Below are positions 30,096-37,703 of a stretch of DNA of 41,698 nt, piece after piece. The translations under genes were made by a program, and so were the position numbers. Location: NCBI GenBank assembly GCA_028281265.1, contig JANQKE010000060.1, forward strand, positions 1 to 41,698, in the 5' to 3' direction. How positions within the stretch are numbered: the stretch's first letter is position 1; every line of letters starts with the position of its first letter. The notes below the pieces were generated by a model, which was not told the origin of the DNA, did no database searches, and worked only from the letters and a program-made list of their open reading frames with translations. This DNA comes from Alphaproteobacteria bacterium. Lineage in GTDB: Bacteria > Pseudomonadota > Alphaproteobacteria > DSM-16000 > Inquilinaceae.

Positions 30096-30279
30096 CGGGC
30101 GGGCTCAACGGCCGGGATGCGGTCACACCCTGTCGCCCCGGCACGACGCTCGCCCATATAGGCCGGGCGCCGCCGGTTGACCAGCGCGCCGATCGTCTCG
30201 TCCGGCCGCGGGTCGCATCGGGCGGGCGAACCGGTCCGGACAAGCGCGGCTGCGTCTCGGCCGCTGCAACCCGGTGCCG

Positions 30280-30308
30280 TTGACAGCCCCCTCGGCAGAC
30301 CGTACACA
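30280..30308 (+). promoter_or_regulatory. promoter of tRNA-Leu
   Basis: A perfect TTGACA -35 (30280-30285), a 17-base spacer and TACACA (30303-30308). The predicted start lies a few bases before the mature tRNA. It is the best sigma-70-type promoter in the window. Confidence 0.7.
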
Positions 30309-30322
30309 CCGCGTCCTCACCT

Positions 30323-30409
30323 GCCCAGGTGGCGGAATTGGTAGACGCGCAGGTTTCAGGTACCTGTGGCCTAACGGCCGTGGAAGTTCGAGTCTTCTCC
30401 TGGGCACCA
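30323..30409 (+). tRNA. tRNA-Leu (anticodon CAG)
   Basis: The acceptor stem GCCCAGG (30323-30329) pairs with CCTGGGC (30399-30405), followed by encoded ACCA. Anticodon stem CAGGT/ACCTG encloses loop TTCAGGT with anticodon CAG, reading CUG, a codon used heavily in this high-GC DNA. A long variable arm (GGCC-TAAC-GGCC) marks a class II tRNA, and the T arm has GTTCGAGTC. It is followed by a terminator at 30449. Confidence 0.97.
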
Positions 30410-30448
30410 TCCACGCCGGTCTCGCGCCGGTTGCGATGGCAGCAGCGA

Positions 30449-30476
30449 CCCCGCCGGCCCGCCGACGGGGTTTTTT
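30449..30476 (+). terminator. rho-independent terminator of tRNA-Leu
   Basis: CCCCG and CGG arms pair with CCG and CGGGG around a CCCG loop (one C/A mismatch), followed by six T. A canonical intrinsic terminator 40 bases after the tRNA. Confidence 0.85.
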
Positions 30477-30538
30477 GCTGCGCCCCCTCGCCCCCATGCG
30501 ACCGTCACGTGAAGCCACCACCGACGGGAACCGACCCG

Positions 30539-31159
30539 ATGAGCAAGACCGCCACCGTCCATGTCGGCGACCTGCCGGACGGCCTCGATCTCGGCCCGGT
30601 CGTCGCGGTGGATACCGAGACGATGGGCCTGAACCCGGTCCGCGACCGGCTGTGCGTGGTGCAACTCAGCAGCGGCGACGGCACGGCCCATCTGGTCCGG
30701 CTGCCCAAGGGAACCCGTCGGGCGCCCAACCTGACGGGCCTCCTGGCCGACCCGGCCGTGCTCAAGCTGTTGCATTTCGCCCGGTTCGACGTGGCGGTGC
30801 TGAAGGCCTATCTCGGGGTCGACACGGCCCCCGTCTACTGCACCAAGATCGCCTCGAAGCTGGTGCGTACCTACACCGACCGGCATGGCCTGAAGGACCT
30901 GACCCGGGAGCTGCTGAACGTCGATCTGTCCAAGCAGCAGCAATCCTCGGATTGGGGGGCCGACCCGCTGGACAGCGAGCAGATCGCCTACGCGGCGTCG
31001 GACGTGCTCTACCTGCACCGGCTCAGGGACCGGCTGGACGCCATGCTGGCCCGGGAAGGGCGGACCGAACTCGCCGCCCGCTGCTTCGCCTTCCTGCCCA
31101 CCCGCGCGGCACTGGATCTCGGCGGCTGGGAGGCGATCGACATCTTCGCCCATTCCTGA
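30539..31159 (+). CDS. short ribonuclease D-like 3'-5' exonuclease
   Basis: A 206-residue protein starting MSKTATVHVGDLPDG. It is a DEDDy exonuclease: VVAVDTETMGLNP gives Asp25 and Glu27, LLHFARFDVAVL gives Asp84, and YAASDVLYLHRLRDRL gives Tyr151 and Asp155. The HRDC domains of full-length E. coli RNase D are absent, as in the roughly 200-residue alphaproteobacterial form. It should trim RNA 3' ends, plausibly tRNA precursors, which fits its place right after tRNA-Leu, although a terminator separates them. The start at 30539 lies beyond that terminator; the longer frame from 30329 overlaps the tRNA and is rejected. Confidence 0.93.
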   Translation: MSKTATVHVGDLPDGLDLGPVVAVDTETMGLNPVRDRLCVVQLSSGDGTAHLVRLPKGTRRAPNLTGLLADPAVLKLLHFARFDVAVLKAYLGVDTAPVYCTKIASKLVRTYTDRHGLKDLTRELLNVDLSKQQQSSDWGADPLDSEQIAYAASDVLYLHRLRDRLDAMLAREGRTELAARCFAFLPTRAALDLGGWEAIDIFAHS

Positions 31160-31303
31160 CGACCGGGCCGCGCGGCGGCGGCGGCCGTGGTTCGGCCCGA
31201 TTCGCCCCGACTTTGCCCCAGGCTCACCCGTAGCGCCCCGTACCCGGACGGTGTAGCAAGGATCGATCCATCCGTTGCTGCACCGCCAGGCCGCCGGCCC
31301 CGC

Positions 31304-32020
31304 ATGACCGCCCCCGCCGCCCCTTTACACGCTTCTCCGGCCGTCCGTCCGAGCTCCGAGCGGCTTGCCCGGTTCGCGCCCCTGCGCCGGCGCCGGCGCC
31401 GGGCGAGCCGCCTGTACACCGCCTGGGTCTGGGTCCTGCGATGGATGGTGCCGTTGGCGGTCATCGGCCTGGTCGTGGTGGTGTTCGGCTGGGCGGAGAT
31501 CCAGGAACGGTTCAACCCGCTGCCGGAGCGGCCGCCGATCGCCATCACGACCGAGCCGGACACCACGGTGCGGGCCCCGCGCTACATCGGCACCGACGCG
31601 GCCGACCGGCCGTTCAGCCTGTTCGGCGCGGCGGCCCGCGGGGATGGCGCGCTCGACACCTCGGACACGGTCGAGATGGACGATCCCGATGGGGAGATCA
31701 CGTTGGAGGACGGCACCTGGCTGGCCGTCCGTGCCGGACATGGGCGCCTGGAGCAGGCGGCACAGATGCTCACCTTGAGCGACAATGTGGAGATCTTCCG
31801 CGACGACGGCACGCTGGTGGAGACCGACGAGGTGGTGGTCGATCTCGAGGCCGAGGAGGCCTGGGGCGACCAGCCGATCCGGGTGCTGGCCCCCGGCCTG
31901 GAGGTCGTCGCCCAAGGCTTCCGCGTGGATAACGCCGGGGAGACGATCGTGTTCGTCGGCCGCACCTCGCTCGTGCTACGCCTCGACAGCGCCCCCATCG
32001 CCGTGGACCGTCCCCGATGA
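31304..32020 (+). CDS. lptC: LPS export protein LptC
   Basis: A 238-residue protein. After a basic N-terminus (PLRRRRRRASRLYTAW) there is one membrane anchor about residues 44-63 (WMVPLAVIGLVVVVFGWAEI), then a periplasmic beta-jellyroll with AARGDGALDTSDTVEM, ITLEDGTWLAVRAGHG, LEQAAQMLTLSDNVEIFRDD and TLVETDEVVVDLEAEEAWG, the usual OstA/LptC pattern. LptC sits in the inner membrane with LptBFG and passes lipopolysaccharide to LptA. ATG 31304 has no strong ribosome site, and the frame is open further upstream, so the start is the least certain part. The stop overlaps the lptA start (ATGA). Confidence 0.9.
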   Translation: MTAPAAPLHASPAVRPSSERLARFAPLRRRRRRASRLYTAWVWVLRWMVPLAVIGLVVVVFGWAEIQERFNPLPERPPIAITTEPDTTVRAPRYIGTDAADRPFSLFGAAARGDGALDTSDTVEMDDPDGEITLEDGTWLAVRAGHGRLEQAAQMLTLSDNVEIFRDDGTLVETDEVVVDLEAEEAWGDQPIRVLAPGLEVVAQGFRVDNAGETIVFVGRTSLVLRLDSAPIAVDRPR

Positions 32021-32868
32021 CCTCGCCCGTATCTCGCCGTCCGCCGTCGCGCGCGTTCGCCGGCCGCAAGCCCGCCCGGCGGCGGGCCCTGCTCGGGCTC
32101 GTCGCCTGGGTTTGGGCCTGGGTCGGGGCGGCGGCACCGGGCGTCGCCCAACTGGCCATCTTCGGGACGGGCGGGGGCGGACCGGTGCAGGTGGATGCCA
32201 GCGAGAGCCTCGAATGGCGGGAGGCCGAGCGGCTCTACATCGCGCGCGGCGATGCGCTGGTCCGCCAGGGCGACGATCGGTTGCGGGCCGATCAATTGGT
32301 CGCACGCTACCGCACCGGAGCGGACGGGGCCACGGAGATCTACAGCGTCGTCGCCGAAGGTGCCGTCGAGGTGGTCAGCGGTGACGACCGCGCCCGTGGC
32401 GACCGGCTAGTGTACGACGCCGACAGCCGGACGGCCATCCTGACCGGTACGGATCTCCGCTACGAATCCCCCGAATTCACGGTCACCGCACGCGACAGTA
32501 TCGAATACTATGACGCAACCGGCCTTGCGATCGCCCGCGGCGAGGCGGTCTACCGCGGTGCCGACGGCCAGGAAGTCCGGGCCGACGAGATCGCCGCCCG
32601 GTTCGAACCCCGGCCCGACGGCTCCAACGAGGTCGTGCGGCTCGACGCCGTCGGCTCGGTCCTGGTGATCCAGGGCGACGACCGGGCAAGCGCGGATGAG
32701 GCGGTTTACGATTTGGCGACGGGCCTGGCGACGCTGGTCGGCAATGTGGCGATCGTCAATGCCGGCAATCAGTTCCGCGGCGATATTGGGGAGTTCAACC
32801 TGACCACCGGGGTCAGCCGCCTGCTCAACCGGCAGGACGGGGCCCCGGTTCGGGCGCTGATCCGGTAG
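32017..32868 (+). CDS. lptA: LPS transport periplasmic protein LptA
   Basis: A 283-residue protein. It has a basic leader and signal peptide (ALLGLVAWVWAWVGAAA) with likely cleavage after GVA near residue 44. The OstA-like jellyroll follows: PVQVDASESLEWREAE, ARGDALVRQGDDRLRADQLV, DDRARGDRLVYDADSRTAIL, GDDRASADEAVYDLATGLA and LVGNVAIVNAGNQFRGDIGEFNL. LptA forms the periplasmic bridge carrying LPS to LptDE. It is longer than the E. coli protein (about 185), as is common in this class, and carries an extra set of jellyroll strands. The ATG overlaps the lptC stop, implying coupled translation. Confidence 0.92.
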   Translation: MTSPVSRRPPSRAFAGRKPARRRALLGLVAWVWAWVGAAAPGVAQLAIFGTGGGGPVQVDASESLEWREAERLYIARGDALVRQGDDRLRADQLVARYRTGADGATEIYSVVAEGAVEVVSGDDRARGDRLVYDADSRTAILTGTDLRYESPEFTVTARDSIEYYDATGLAIARGEAVYRGADGQEVRADEIAARFEPRPDGSNEVVRLDAVGSVLVIQGDDRASADEAVYDLATGLATLVGNVAIVNAGNQFRGDIGEFNLTTGVSRLLNRQDGAPVRALIR

Positions 32869-32920
32869 CCGCCGGGGCCCCCCTTATTGACGGAGACCCT
32901 GGCCTGCCCTAGATCGTCCG

Positions 32921-32947
32921 GTGTTTTGAGCGAGCCGCTCAAGACAC
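32921..32947 (+). terminator. strong hairpin after lptA
   Basis: GTGTTTTGAGCG (32921-32932), loop AGC, then CGCTCAAGACAC (32936-32947): a 12-bp stem with one G-T pair. There is no T run, so it could be a terminator, an attenuator or a processing site 50 bases after the lptA stop. Confidence 0.45.
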
Positions 32948-32960
32948 CCAAGCGTGATCG

Positions 32961-32983
32961 ATTCCAAGAAGAATTCCAAGAAG
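32961..32983 (+). repeat. tandem 11-bp repeat upstream of lptB
   Basis: ATTCCAAGAAG occurs twice, separated by one A, in the spacer between lptA and lptB. The 12-base period and location suggest a protein binding site, but it could be fortuitous. Confidence 0.5.
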
Positions 32984-33314
32984 TTAGAGTGACTTGTCCG
33001 CGCCGTTCCCGGTGCGGGCCGCTCTCGAAGGTGAAAGTCAGGGCAGGGTTCGGACGTCACGTGCGATCGCATCGGACGCCATTCCGCTTAAGGCGACCCG
33101 GCGTTTCGCCTGCGCACGCGCCGCCCCGATCGGCGGCAGCGCGGGTCCGCGACGATGCCGCGTCCGCAAGCCCGTCGCCGGCCTTGGCAGAGGCTGCGTG
33201 GCCCTGTCCGGTCGCGGCAACCGTCAAAACCCGGTACTGTGCCGGGCACCGTCGCCGCCAAGAGGCACCGTCCGGGCAGGCCGGCATGGATCTTGGCCAA
33301 CGAGGAACCCCGCC

Positions 33315-34118
33315 ATGAGCCCTGAAGGCCCCTCGCCCGTCGACGCAGCGGTGGCGGCGCATCGGAGCGCGCTTTCGGCCCCGCGGGCGGAGGCGGACGA
33401 AGGGCTGGTCGCCCTCGGCCTGTCCAAGCGATACAAGCGGCGGATCGTGCTCAAGGACGTGTCGATCCGGGTGCACCGCGGAGAGGCGGTGGGCCTGCTC
33501 GGCCCCAACGGCGCCGGCAAGACGACCTGTTTCTACATCATGACCGGGCTGATCCGGGCCAATGCCGGCCAGGTGCTGCTGGACGGACATGCCATCACGC
33601 GGCTGCCGATGTACCGGCGCGCCCGGCTGGGTATCGGCTATCTGCCGCAGGAAGCCTCGATCTTCCGCGGCATGAGCGTGGAGGACAACATCAAGGCGGT
33701 GCTCGAAGTCACCGTCGCCCGCACCCGGGACCGCCGGGACATGCTGGAGGAGTTGCTGGAGGAGTTCGGGCTGACCCGGGTGCGCAAATCCTCCGCCATG
33801 GCCCTGTCCGGCGGGGAGCGTCGGCGCACCGAAATCGCCCGGGCGCTGGCGGCAAGCCCTTCCTTCATGCTACTGGACGAGCCTTTGGCGGGTATCGATC
33901 CGATCGCCGTGGGAGATATCCGCAGCCTGGTGAGCCAACTGCGCAACAGAGGCATCGGCGTCCTGATCACCGATCACAATGTGCGGGAAACCCTGGATAT
34001 CGTGGATCGGGCCTATATTTTGCATGACGGTCGGGTATTAATGGAAGGGGCGCCCCATGAGATCGTCTCGTCCCCCGATGTGCGGCGGGTCTATCTCGGG
34101 GAGGCGTTCAGCCTCTAG
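33315..34118 (+). CDS. lptB: LPS export ABC transporter ATPase LptB
   Basis: A 267-residue protein at ATG 33315 with CGAGGAA upstream. It has a 30-residue nonconserved leader, then the full ATPase: Walker A GPNGAGKT (63-70), Q-loop [11 protein letters not shown] (Gln112), signature [16 protein letters not shown] (163-178), Walker B FMLLDEP with Glu189, D-loop AGIDP, and switch His221 in ITDHNV. The C-terminal [17 protein letters not shown] and VYLGEAFSL are typical of LptB. It powers LPS extraction with LptF/G, which are not in this window. It sits between lptA and rpoN, the usual order in proteobacteria. Confidence 0.95.
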   Translation: MSPEGPSPVDAAVAAHRSALSAPRAEADEGLVALGLSKRYKRRIVLKDVSIRVHRGEAVGLLGPNGAGKTTCFYIMTGLIRANAGQVLLDGHAITRLPMYRRARLGIGYLPQEASIFRGMSVEDNIKAVLEVTVARTRDRRDMLEELLEEFGLTRVRKSSAMALSGGERRRTEIARALAASPSFMLLDEPLAGIDPIAVGDIRSLVSQLRNRGIGVLITDHNVRETLDIVDRAYILHDGRVLMEGAPHEIVSSPDVRRVYLGEAFSL

Positions 34119-34219
34119 GATTCGGGTGCGGATCCGGCGGATCTCGGCCAAGGATGGGAGGCTTGGAACCAGGGTGTGATCGCGGTCGGCGTGCTTGCTT
34201 CGCCACCAAGACCGTCCGG

Positions 34220-34248
34220 TTGCCCAAAACGGTTCTGAGCCATTTTAG
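34220..34248 (+). promoter_or_regulatory. weak candidate promoter of rpoN
   Basis: TTGCCC (34220-34225), a 17-base spacer and TTTTAG (34243-34248), in a locally AT-rich patch before rpoN. The match is modest. Confidence 0.25.
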
Positions 34249-34356
34249 TCTTTACTTTATCCTTTGCGCCGAGATTTCGAGGGTCGGGATCGCATTTCAG
34301 GTGCGATACCGGTCTGTCTTATCAATCCCGTGACTTGGATCTTCGACCGTTCGCCC

Positions 34357-35955
34357 ATGGCTCTCGTTCCACGCCTTGACCTGCGGCAATCGCAGTCCCT
34401 GGTGATGACGCCGCAGCTGCAGCAGGCGATCAAACTGCTGCAGCTGTCGAACCTCGATCTGCAGGCGTTCGTGGATCAGGAGATCGAGCGCAACCCGCTG
34501 CTCGAGCGTGGCGATCCCGAGGCACCGGCCGGCAACGGGCTCGACAACCGCGCCGCGCTGGCCGAGCGCGCGGGATCGACCGATACCCCCACGGGCGCGG
34601 ACACACCGGCCGCCGAGCGCCTCGCCGGATCCGACGTGACCGGAACCGATCGGCTGGCCTCGAGCGACCATGTGGCCACCGACCAACCGCTGGACACCGA
34701 CTATCAGAACGTCTGGTCCGATGCCGGCCCGGCCGACATCGCCGGGGACGAGGCGGGTCTGGGTGGGGCCGGCGGGCTCGATCAGTCGGCCTGGCAGTCC
34801 GTCGGCAACGGCGGTCGCGGCTTCGACGACGACCTCCCCTCCGCCCTGGAGACCTTGTCCCAGGCGTCGAGCTTGCGGGATCACCTGCTCGAACAGGTCG
34901 CCGTGGAGATCGCGAGCCCGGCCGAGCGGCTGATCGCCGCCTATCTCGTCGACAGCCTCGACGCTTCGGGCTATCTCGCCAGCACGGTGGAGGCGGCGGC
35001 CGAGCACCTCGGCTGCCCGGCCGACGCCGTGCAGGATGTCGTCGGCCGGTTGCAGCGGTTCGACCCGCCGGGTGTGTTCGCTCGATCGCTGGCGGAGTGT
35101 CTGGCGCTGCAGTTACGGGAGCGCGATCGCCTGGACCCGGCGATGCGGGCTTTCCTCGACAATCTCGACCTGCTCGCGTCCCGAAACTACCAGGCCCTGT
35201 CCAAACGCTGCGGCGTCGACCTCGACGACATCGCGGACATGGTCGCCGAGATCCGAGCGCTCAACCCGAAACCCGGCCTCGACTTCGAAACGCCGGTGGC
35301 GCAGACGCTGGTGCCCGACGTGCTGCTGCGCGCCAATCCGGCGGGCGGCTGGATCGTCGAGCTGAACAGCGAAACCCTGCCCAAGGTGCTGATCAACCAG
35401 AGCTATTACGCGGAGATCAGCGCCATCGCCACACGCAAGCAGGACAAGGAGTTCATCGGCGAGGCCTTTCAGAGCGCCAACTGGCTGGTGAAGTCCCTGC
35501 ACCAGCGGGCGACCACCATCATCAAGGTCGCCGGTGAGATCGTCCGACAGCAGGACGCGTTCTTCGTCCATGGTGTGTCGCATCTGCGGCCGTTGATCCT
35601 GCGCGATGTGGCCGAGGCGATCGGCATGCACGAAAGCACGGTCAGCCGTGTCACCTCCAACAAATACATCGCCACCCCGCGCGGCGTGTTCGAGCTGAAA
35701 TACTTCTTCACCGCCGCGGTCGGCGGGACCAACGGCCAGGACGCCCATTCGGCGGAGGCCGTCCGCTTCCGGATCAAGGCCATGATCGACGCCGAGGCCC
35801 CGGCCGCGGTGCTGTCGGACGACGCGATCGTGGCCCAGCTCAAGCGGGAAGGGGTCGATATCGCCCGCCGCACGGTGGCCAAGTACCGGGAGGGGATGCG
35901 GATCCCGTCTTCGGTCCAGCGCCGGCGGGAAAAGGCGATGCGATCGGCCGGCTAG
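34357..35955 (+). CDS. rpoN: RNA polymerase sigma-54 factor RpoN
   Basis: A 532-residue protein starting MALVPRLDLRQSQSLVMTPQ. Region I is glutamine/leucine-rich (QLQQAIKLLQLSNLDLQAFV, then DQEIERNPLLE). Region II is acidic and variable (about 50-155). Region III contains the core-binding domain, the helix-turn-helix (LRDVAEAIGMHESTVSRVTSNKY) and the RpoN box ARRTVAKYRE (503-512). It directs transcription from -24/-12 promoters with AAA+ activators, typically for nitrogen and motility genes. ATG 34357 begins exactly at conserved region I; the frame extends upstream without conservation. The stop TAG (35953-35955) is part of the CTAG end of a repeat element. It is followed by hpf and ptsN as in many proteobacteria. 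Confidence 0.96.
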   Translation: MALVPRLDLRQSQSLVMTPQLQQAIKLLQLSNLDLQAFVDQEIERNPLLERGDPEAPAGNGLDNRAALAERAGSTDTPTGADTPAAERLAGSDVTGTDRLASSDHVATDQPLDTDYQNVWSDAGPADIAGDEAGLGGAGGLDQSAWQSVGNGGRGFDDDLPSALETLSQASSLRDHLLEQVAVEIASPAERLIAAYLVDSLDASGYLASTVEAAAEHLGCPADAVQDVVGRLQRFDPPGVFARSLAECLALQLRERDRLDPAMRAFLDNLDLLASRNYQALSKRCGVDLDDIADMVAEIRALNPKPGLDFETPVAQTLVPDVLLRANPAGGWIVELNSETLPKVLINQSYYAEISAIATRKQDKEFIGEAFQSANWLVKSLHQRATTIIKVAGEIVRQQDAFFVHGVSHLRPLILRDVAEAIGMHESTVSRVTSNKYIATPRGVFELKYFFTAAVGGTNGQDAHSAEAVRFRIKAMIDAEAPAAVLSDDAIVAQLKREGVDIARRTVAKYREGMRIPSSVQRRREKAMRSAG

Positions 35956-36055
35956 AGCATCCTTGCGTCCGACCGGACACAGATAAGAGGTTCTCCCTCT
36001 TTGAAGTCGACCGACCTGGGTTCGGACGAGGCCATCCGAACCCAGGTCGATCCAG
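35952..36055 (+). repeat. RIME-like double-palindrome element, copy 2 (diverged)
   Basis: Starts at CTAGAGCATCC, overlapping the rpoN stop. Hairpin A is degraded (TGCGTCC-GAC-CGGACACA). The linker CCTCTTTGAA matches the other copies. Hairpin B has a changed sequence but keeps a perfect 14-bp stem (GACCTGGGTTCGGA with TCCGAACCCAGGTC), ending TCCAG. The order and spacing equal copy 1. Confidence 0.8.
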
Positions 36056-36403
36056 CCGGACCGGCTGCGGCCGCCGGCCTTGCGCCGGTGCTTCGGCGGG
36101 CCGGTCGATCCTCGACGATTTGATGGCCGTGTTGAACGACCGTCGCGTTGACGGCTGGACACGCCATCCCTATCGTCCGCGGTCTGATGCGACCGGGACC
36201 GAGCGGCCGGGTGGCAGGATCAACCCAATGCGGACATAGCGTTCTAGCGGGCGCGCCCTGGCGCAGCCGCGATGAAAAGGCACCCCACCGCAGTCTAAAC
36301 ACCGGGTCTGACACGGCGATCGGCAAGTACGCCCGTTACGGGGCGGCCGTCCCGGTCGTGTCCGGCCTGTACCGCGATAGTGAATGAGGCTACCGTCTTG
36401 AGC
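36056..36403 (+). other. intergenic region upstream of hpf
   Basis: About 350 bases after the repeat. No convincing gene: a 124-codon minus frame here is built partly on the repeat and has no family features. It holds the promoter candidate at 36148-36176. Confidence 0.5.
36148..36176 (+). promoter_or_regulatory. candidate promoter of hpf-ptsN
   Basis: TTGACG (36148-36153), a 17-base spacer and TATCGT (36171-36176). It would give an mRNA leader of about 220 bases before hpf. Confidence 0.45.
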
Positions 36404-37000
36404 ATGAAAGTCGTCGTCAAGGGCAAGCAGCTGGATGTGGGCGACGCCCTGAGGACCCATATCGAAGAACGGCTCCCGCCCGCGATTGAGAAGTACTTCG
36501 TCAACGCGATCGAATCGACGGTCGTGCTGACCAAGGACCGGCATCTGTTCAAGGCCGATATTTCGGTCCATGCGGCCAGCAACATCCAGATGGAAGCCGC
36601 CGCCGAGGCCGACGACCCGTACGCCGCGGCCGATCTGGCGATCGACAAGGCCGCCAAGCGCCTGCGCCGCTACAAGCGCCGGCTGGTCGACCATCACACC
36701 AAGGCCGCCCGGGACGAGGCGATCGCCGCGGCGGCCTACGTCCTGCAGGCCGAGCCCGAGGACGTGCCCGACGACCATGAAGAACCGGCCCAGCCGGTCG
36801 TCGTGGCTGAGATGACCACCCGGATCGAGAGCCTGACCGTCAGCCAGGCGGTGATGCGCCTTGATCTCGCCAATCTTCCGGCCTTGATGTTCCGCAATTC
36901 AGCCCATGGCGGCCTGAACATGATCTACCGCAGGTCCGACGGGAATGTCGGCTGGGTCGACCCCGCCGATATCGAGAAGAGCACCTCGACCGCCGCCTGA
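36404..37000 (+). CDS. hpf: long-form ribosome hibernation promoting factor
   Basis: A 198-residue protein starting MKVVVKGKQLDVGDALRTHI. The N-terminal ribosome-binding domain covers about 1-105 (IEERLPPAIEKYFVNAIEST, ADLAIDKAAKRLRRYKRRL). After an acidic linker comes the C-terminal dimerisation domain (about 140-192: ESLTVSQAVMRLDLANLPA, then FRNSAHGGLNMIYRRSDGN). The long form dimerises 70S ribosomes into inactive 100S particles in stationary phase. An in-frame GTG at 36380 would add eight residues; the family start favours ATG 36404. Its position directly after rpoN and before ptsN is classical. Confidence 0.94.
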   Translation: MKVVVKGKQLDVGDALRTHIEERLPPAIEKYFVNAIESTVVLTKDRHLFKADISVHAASNIQMEAAAEADDPYAAADLAIDKAAKRLRRYKRRLVDHHTKAARDEAIAAAAYVLQAEPEDVPDDHEEPAQPVVVAEMTTRIESLTVSQAVMRLDLANLPALMFRNSAHGGLNMIYRRSDGNVGWVDPADIEKSTSTAA

Positions 37001-37072
37001 CGGGCGCCATCGGCTGACCGGTCGATGCCGGTCGGTCCGGCGCGTCGGCCACAAGACAGGGACCGCACCGCG

Positions 37073-37537
37073 ATGAGCGACATCCTCGACGCCAACGCCG
37101 TCATCCCCTCCCTGAAGGTGGGCAGCAAGAAGCAGGCCCTGCAAGAGCTGTCCGCCAAGGCGGCGGAGGCGACAGGGCTGCCGGCCCGGCGCATTTTCGA
37201 TGTCCTGCTGGAGCGGGAGCGGCTCGGCTCGACCGGCATGGGCCGCGGGATCGCCATTCCGCACGGCAAACTGGCCGGGTTGGACCGGGTCCACGGCCTG
37301 TTCGCCCGGCTGGAGCGGCCCGTCGAGTTCGACGCGATCGACGGCCAGCCGGTCGATCTGGTGATGGTGCTGCTCGCCCCCGAGCAGCATGGGGCCGATC
37401 ACTTACGGGCGTTGGCCCGGGTCTCTCGCCTGCTGCGCAACGAGGCTCTGGCCAACAAGCTGCGCGGCTGCGAGACCGCGGACGCCATGGTCGCCCTGAT
37501 GGCCGATCATGGCGGCGGGACGGCCGTGGCGGCCTGA
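37073..37537 (+). CDS. ptsN: PTS IIA-like nitrogen regulatory protein PtsN
   Basis: A 154-residue EIIA-Ntr protein starting MSDILDANAVIPSLKVGSKK. The phosphorylated histidine is His64 in RGIAIPHGKLAG; other family motifs are LQELSAKAAEATG, LLERERLGSTGMGRG and VMVLLAPEQHGADHLRALARV. It takes phosphate from the nitrogen PTS (PtsP and NPr), which are not in this window, and regulates potassium uptake and nitrogen/carbon balance. ATG 37073 with AGGGA upstream is the family start. It probably forms an operon with hpf, 72 bases upstream. Confidence 0.95.
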   Translation: MSDILDANAVIPSLKVGSKKQALQELSAKAAEATGLPARRIFDVLLERERLGSTGMGRGIAIPHGKLAGLDRVHGLFARLERPVEFDAIDGQPVDLVMVLLAPEQHGADHLRALARVSRLLRNEALANKLRGCETADAMVALMADHGGGTAVAA

Positions 37538-37544
37538 CCCGCAA

Positions 37545-37581
37545 GGGCGCGTCCGGCCCCGGGCCGCGACCGCGGACGCCC
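37545..37581 (+). terminator. imperfect hairpin after ptsN
   Basis: GGGC and GTCCG pair with CGGAC and GCCC, with a two-base bulge, starting eight bases after the ptsN stop. It has no T run, so the function is uncertain. Confidence 0.3.
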
Positions 37582-37703
37582 CCCGGTCCCGGAGCCCGCT
37601 TCGCCGCCGGGACATGGCGGCACTGCGTACCGTCGGTGTGAACGGTGAACGGCGGCCGTGATACCCATCGGACCCGTACCGTCGGTTCGATGGAGCCCGT
37701 TCG

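Larger units (their letters stand above)
32869..33314 (+). other. intergenic region between lptA and lptB
   Basis: 446 bases, longer than usual for this operon. It contains a 12-bp-stem hairpin (32921-32947) and a tandem repeat (32961-32983). Frames crossing it have no ribosome site and look like shadows. lptB may therefore have its own promoter here, but I cannot place one with confidence. Confidence 0.5.

Noticed and set aside
32994-33314. N-terminal extension of LptB from 32994
   Set aside because: The added 107 residues are Arg/Pro-rich and unlike LptB, and ATG 33315 has its own ribosome site and begins closer to the conserved ATPase.
36200-36225. Sigma-54 (-24/-12) promoter upstream of hpf
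   Set aside because: A GGCAGG...AATGC stretch was checked, but the GG-to-GC spacing is wrong, so it does not fit the consensus.
35952-36326. A 124-codon minus-strand frame behind rpoN
   Set aside because: Its C-terminal codons are the repeat element and the rest has no protein-like pattern. The hpf promoter candidate lies inside it.
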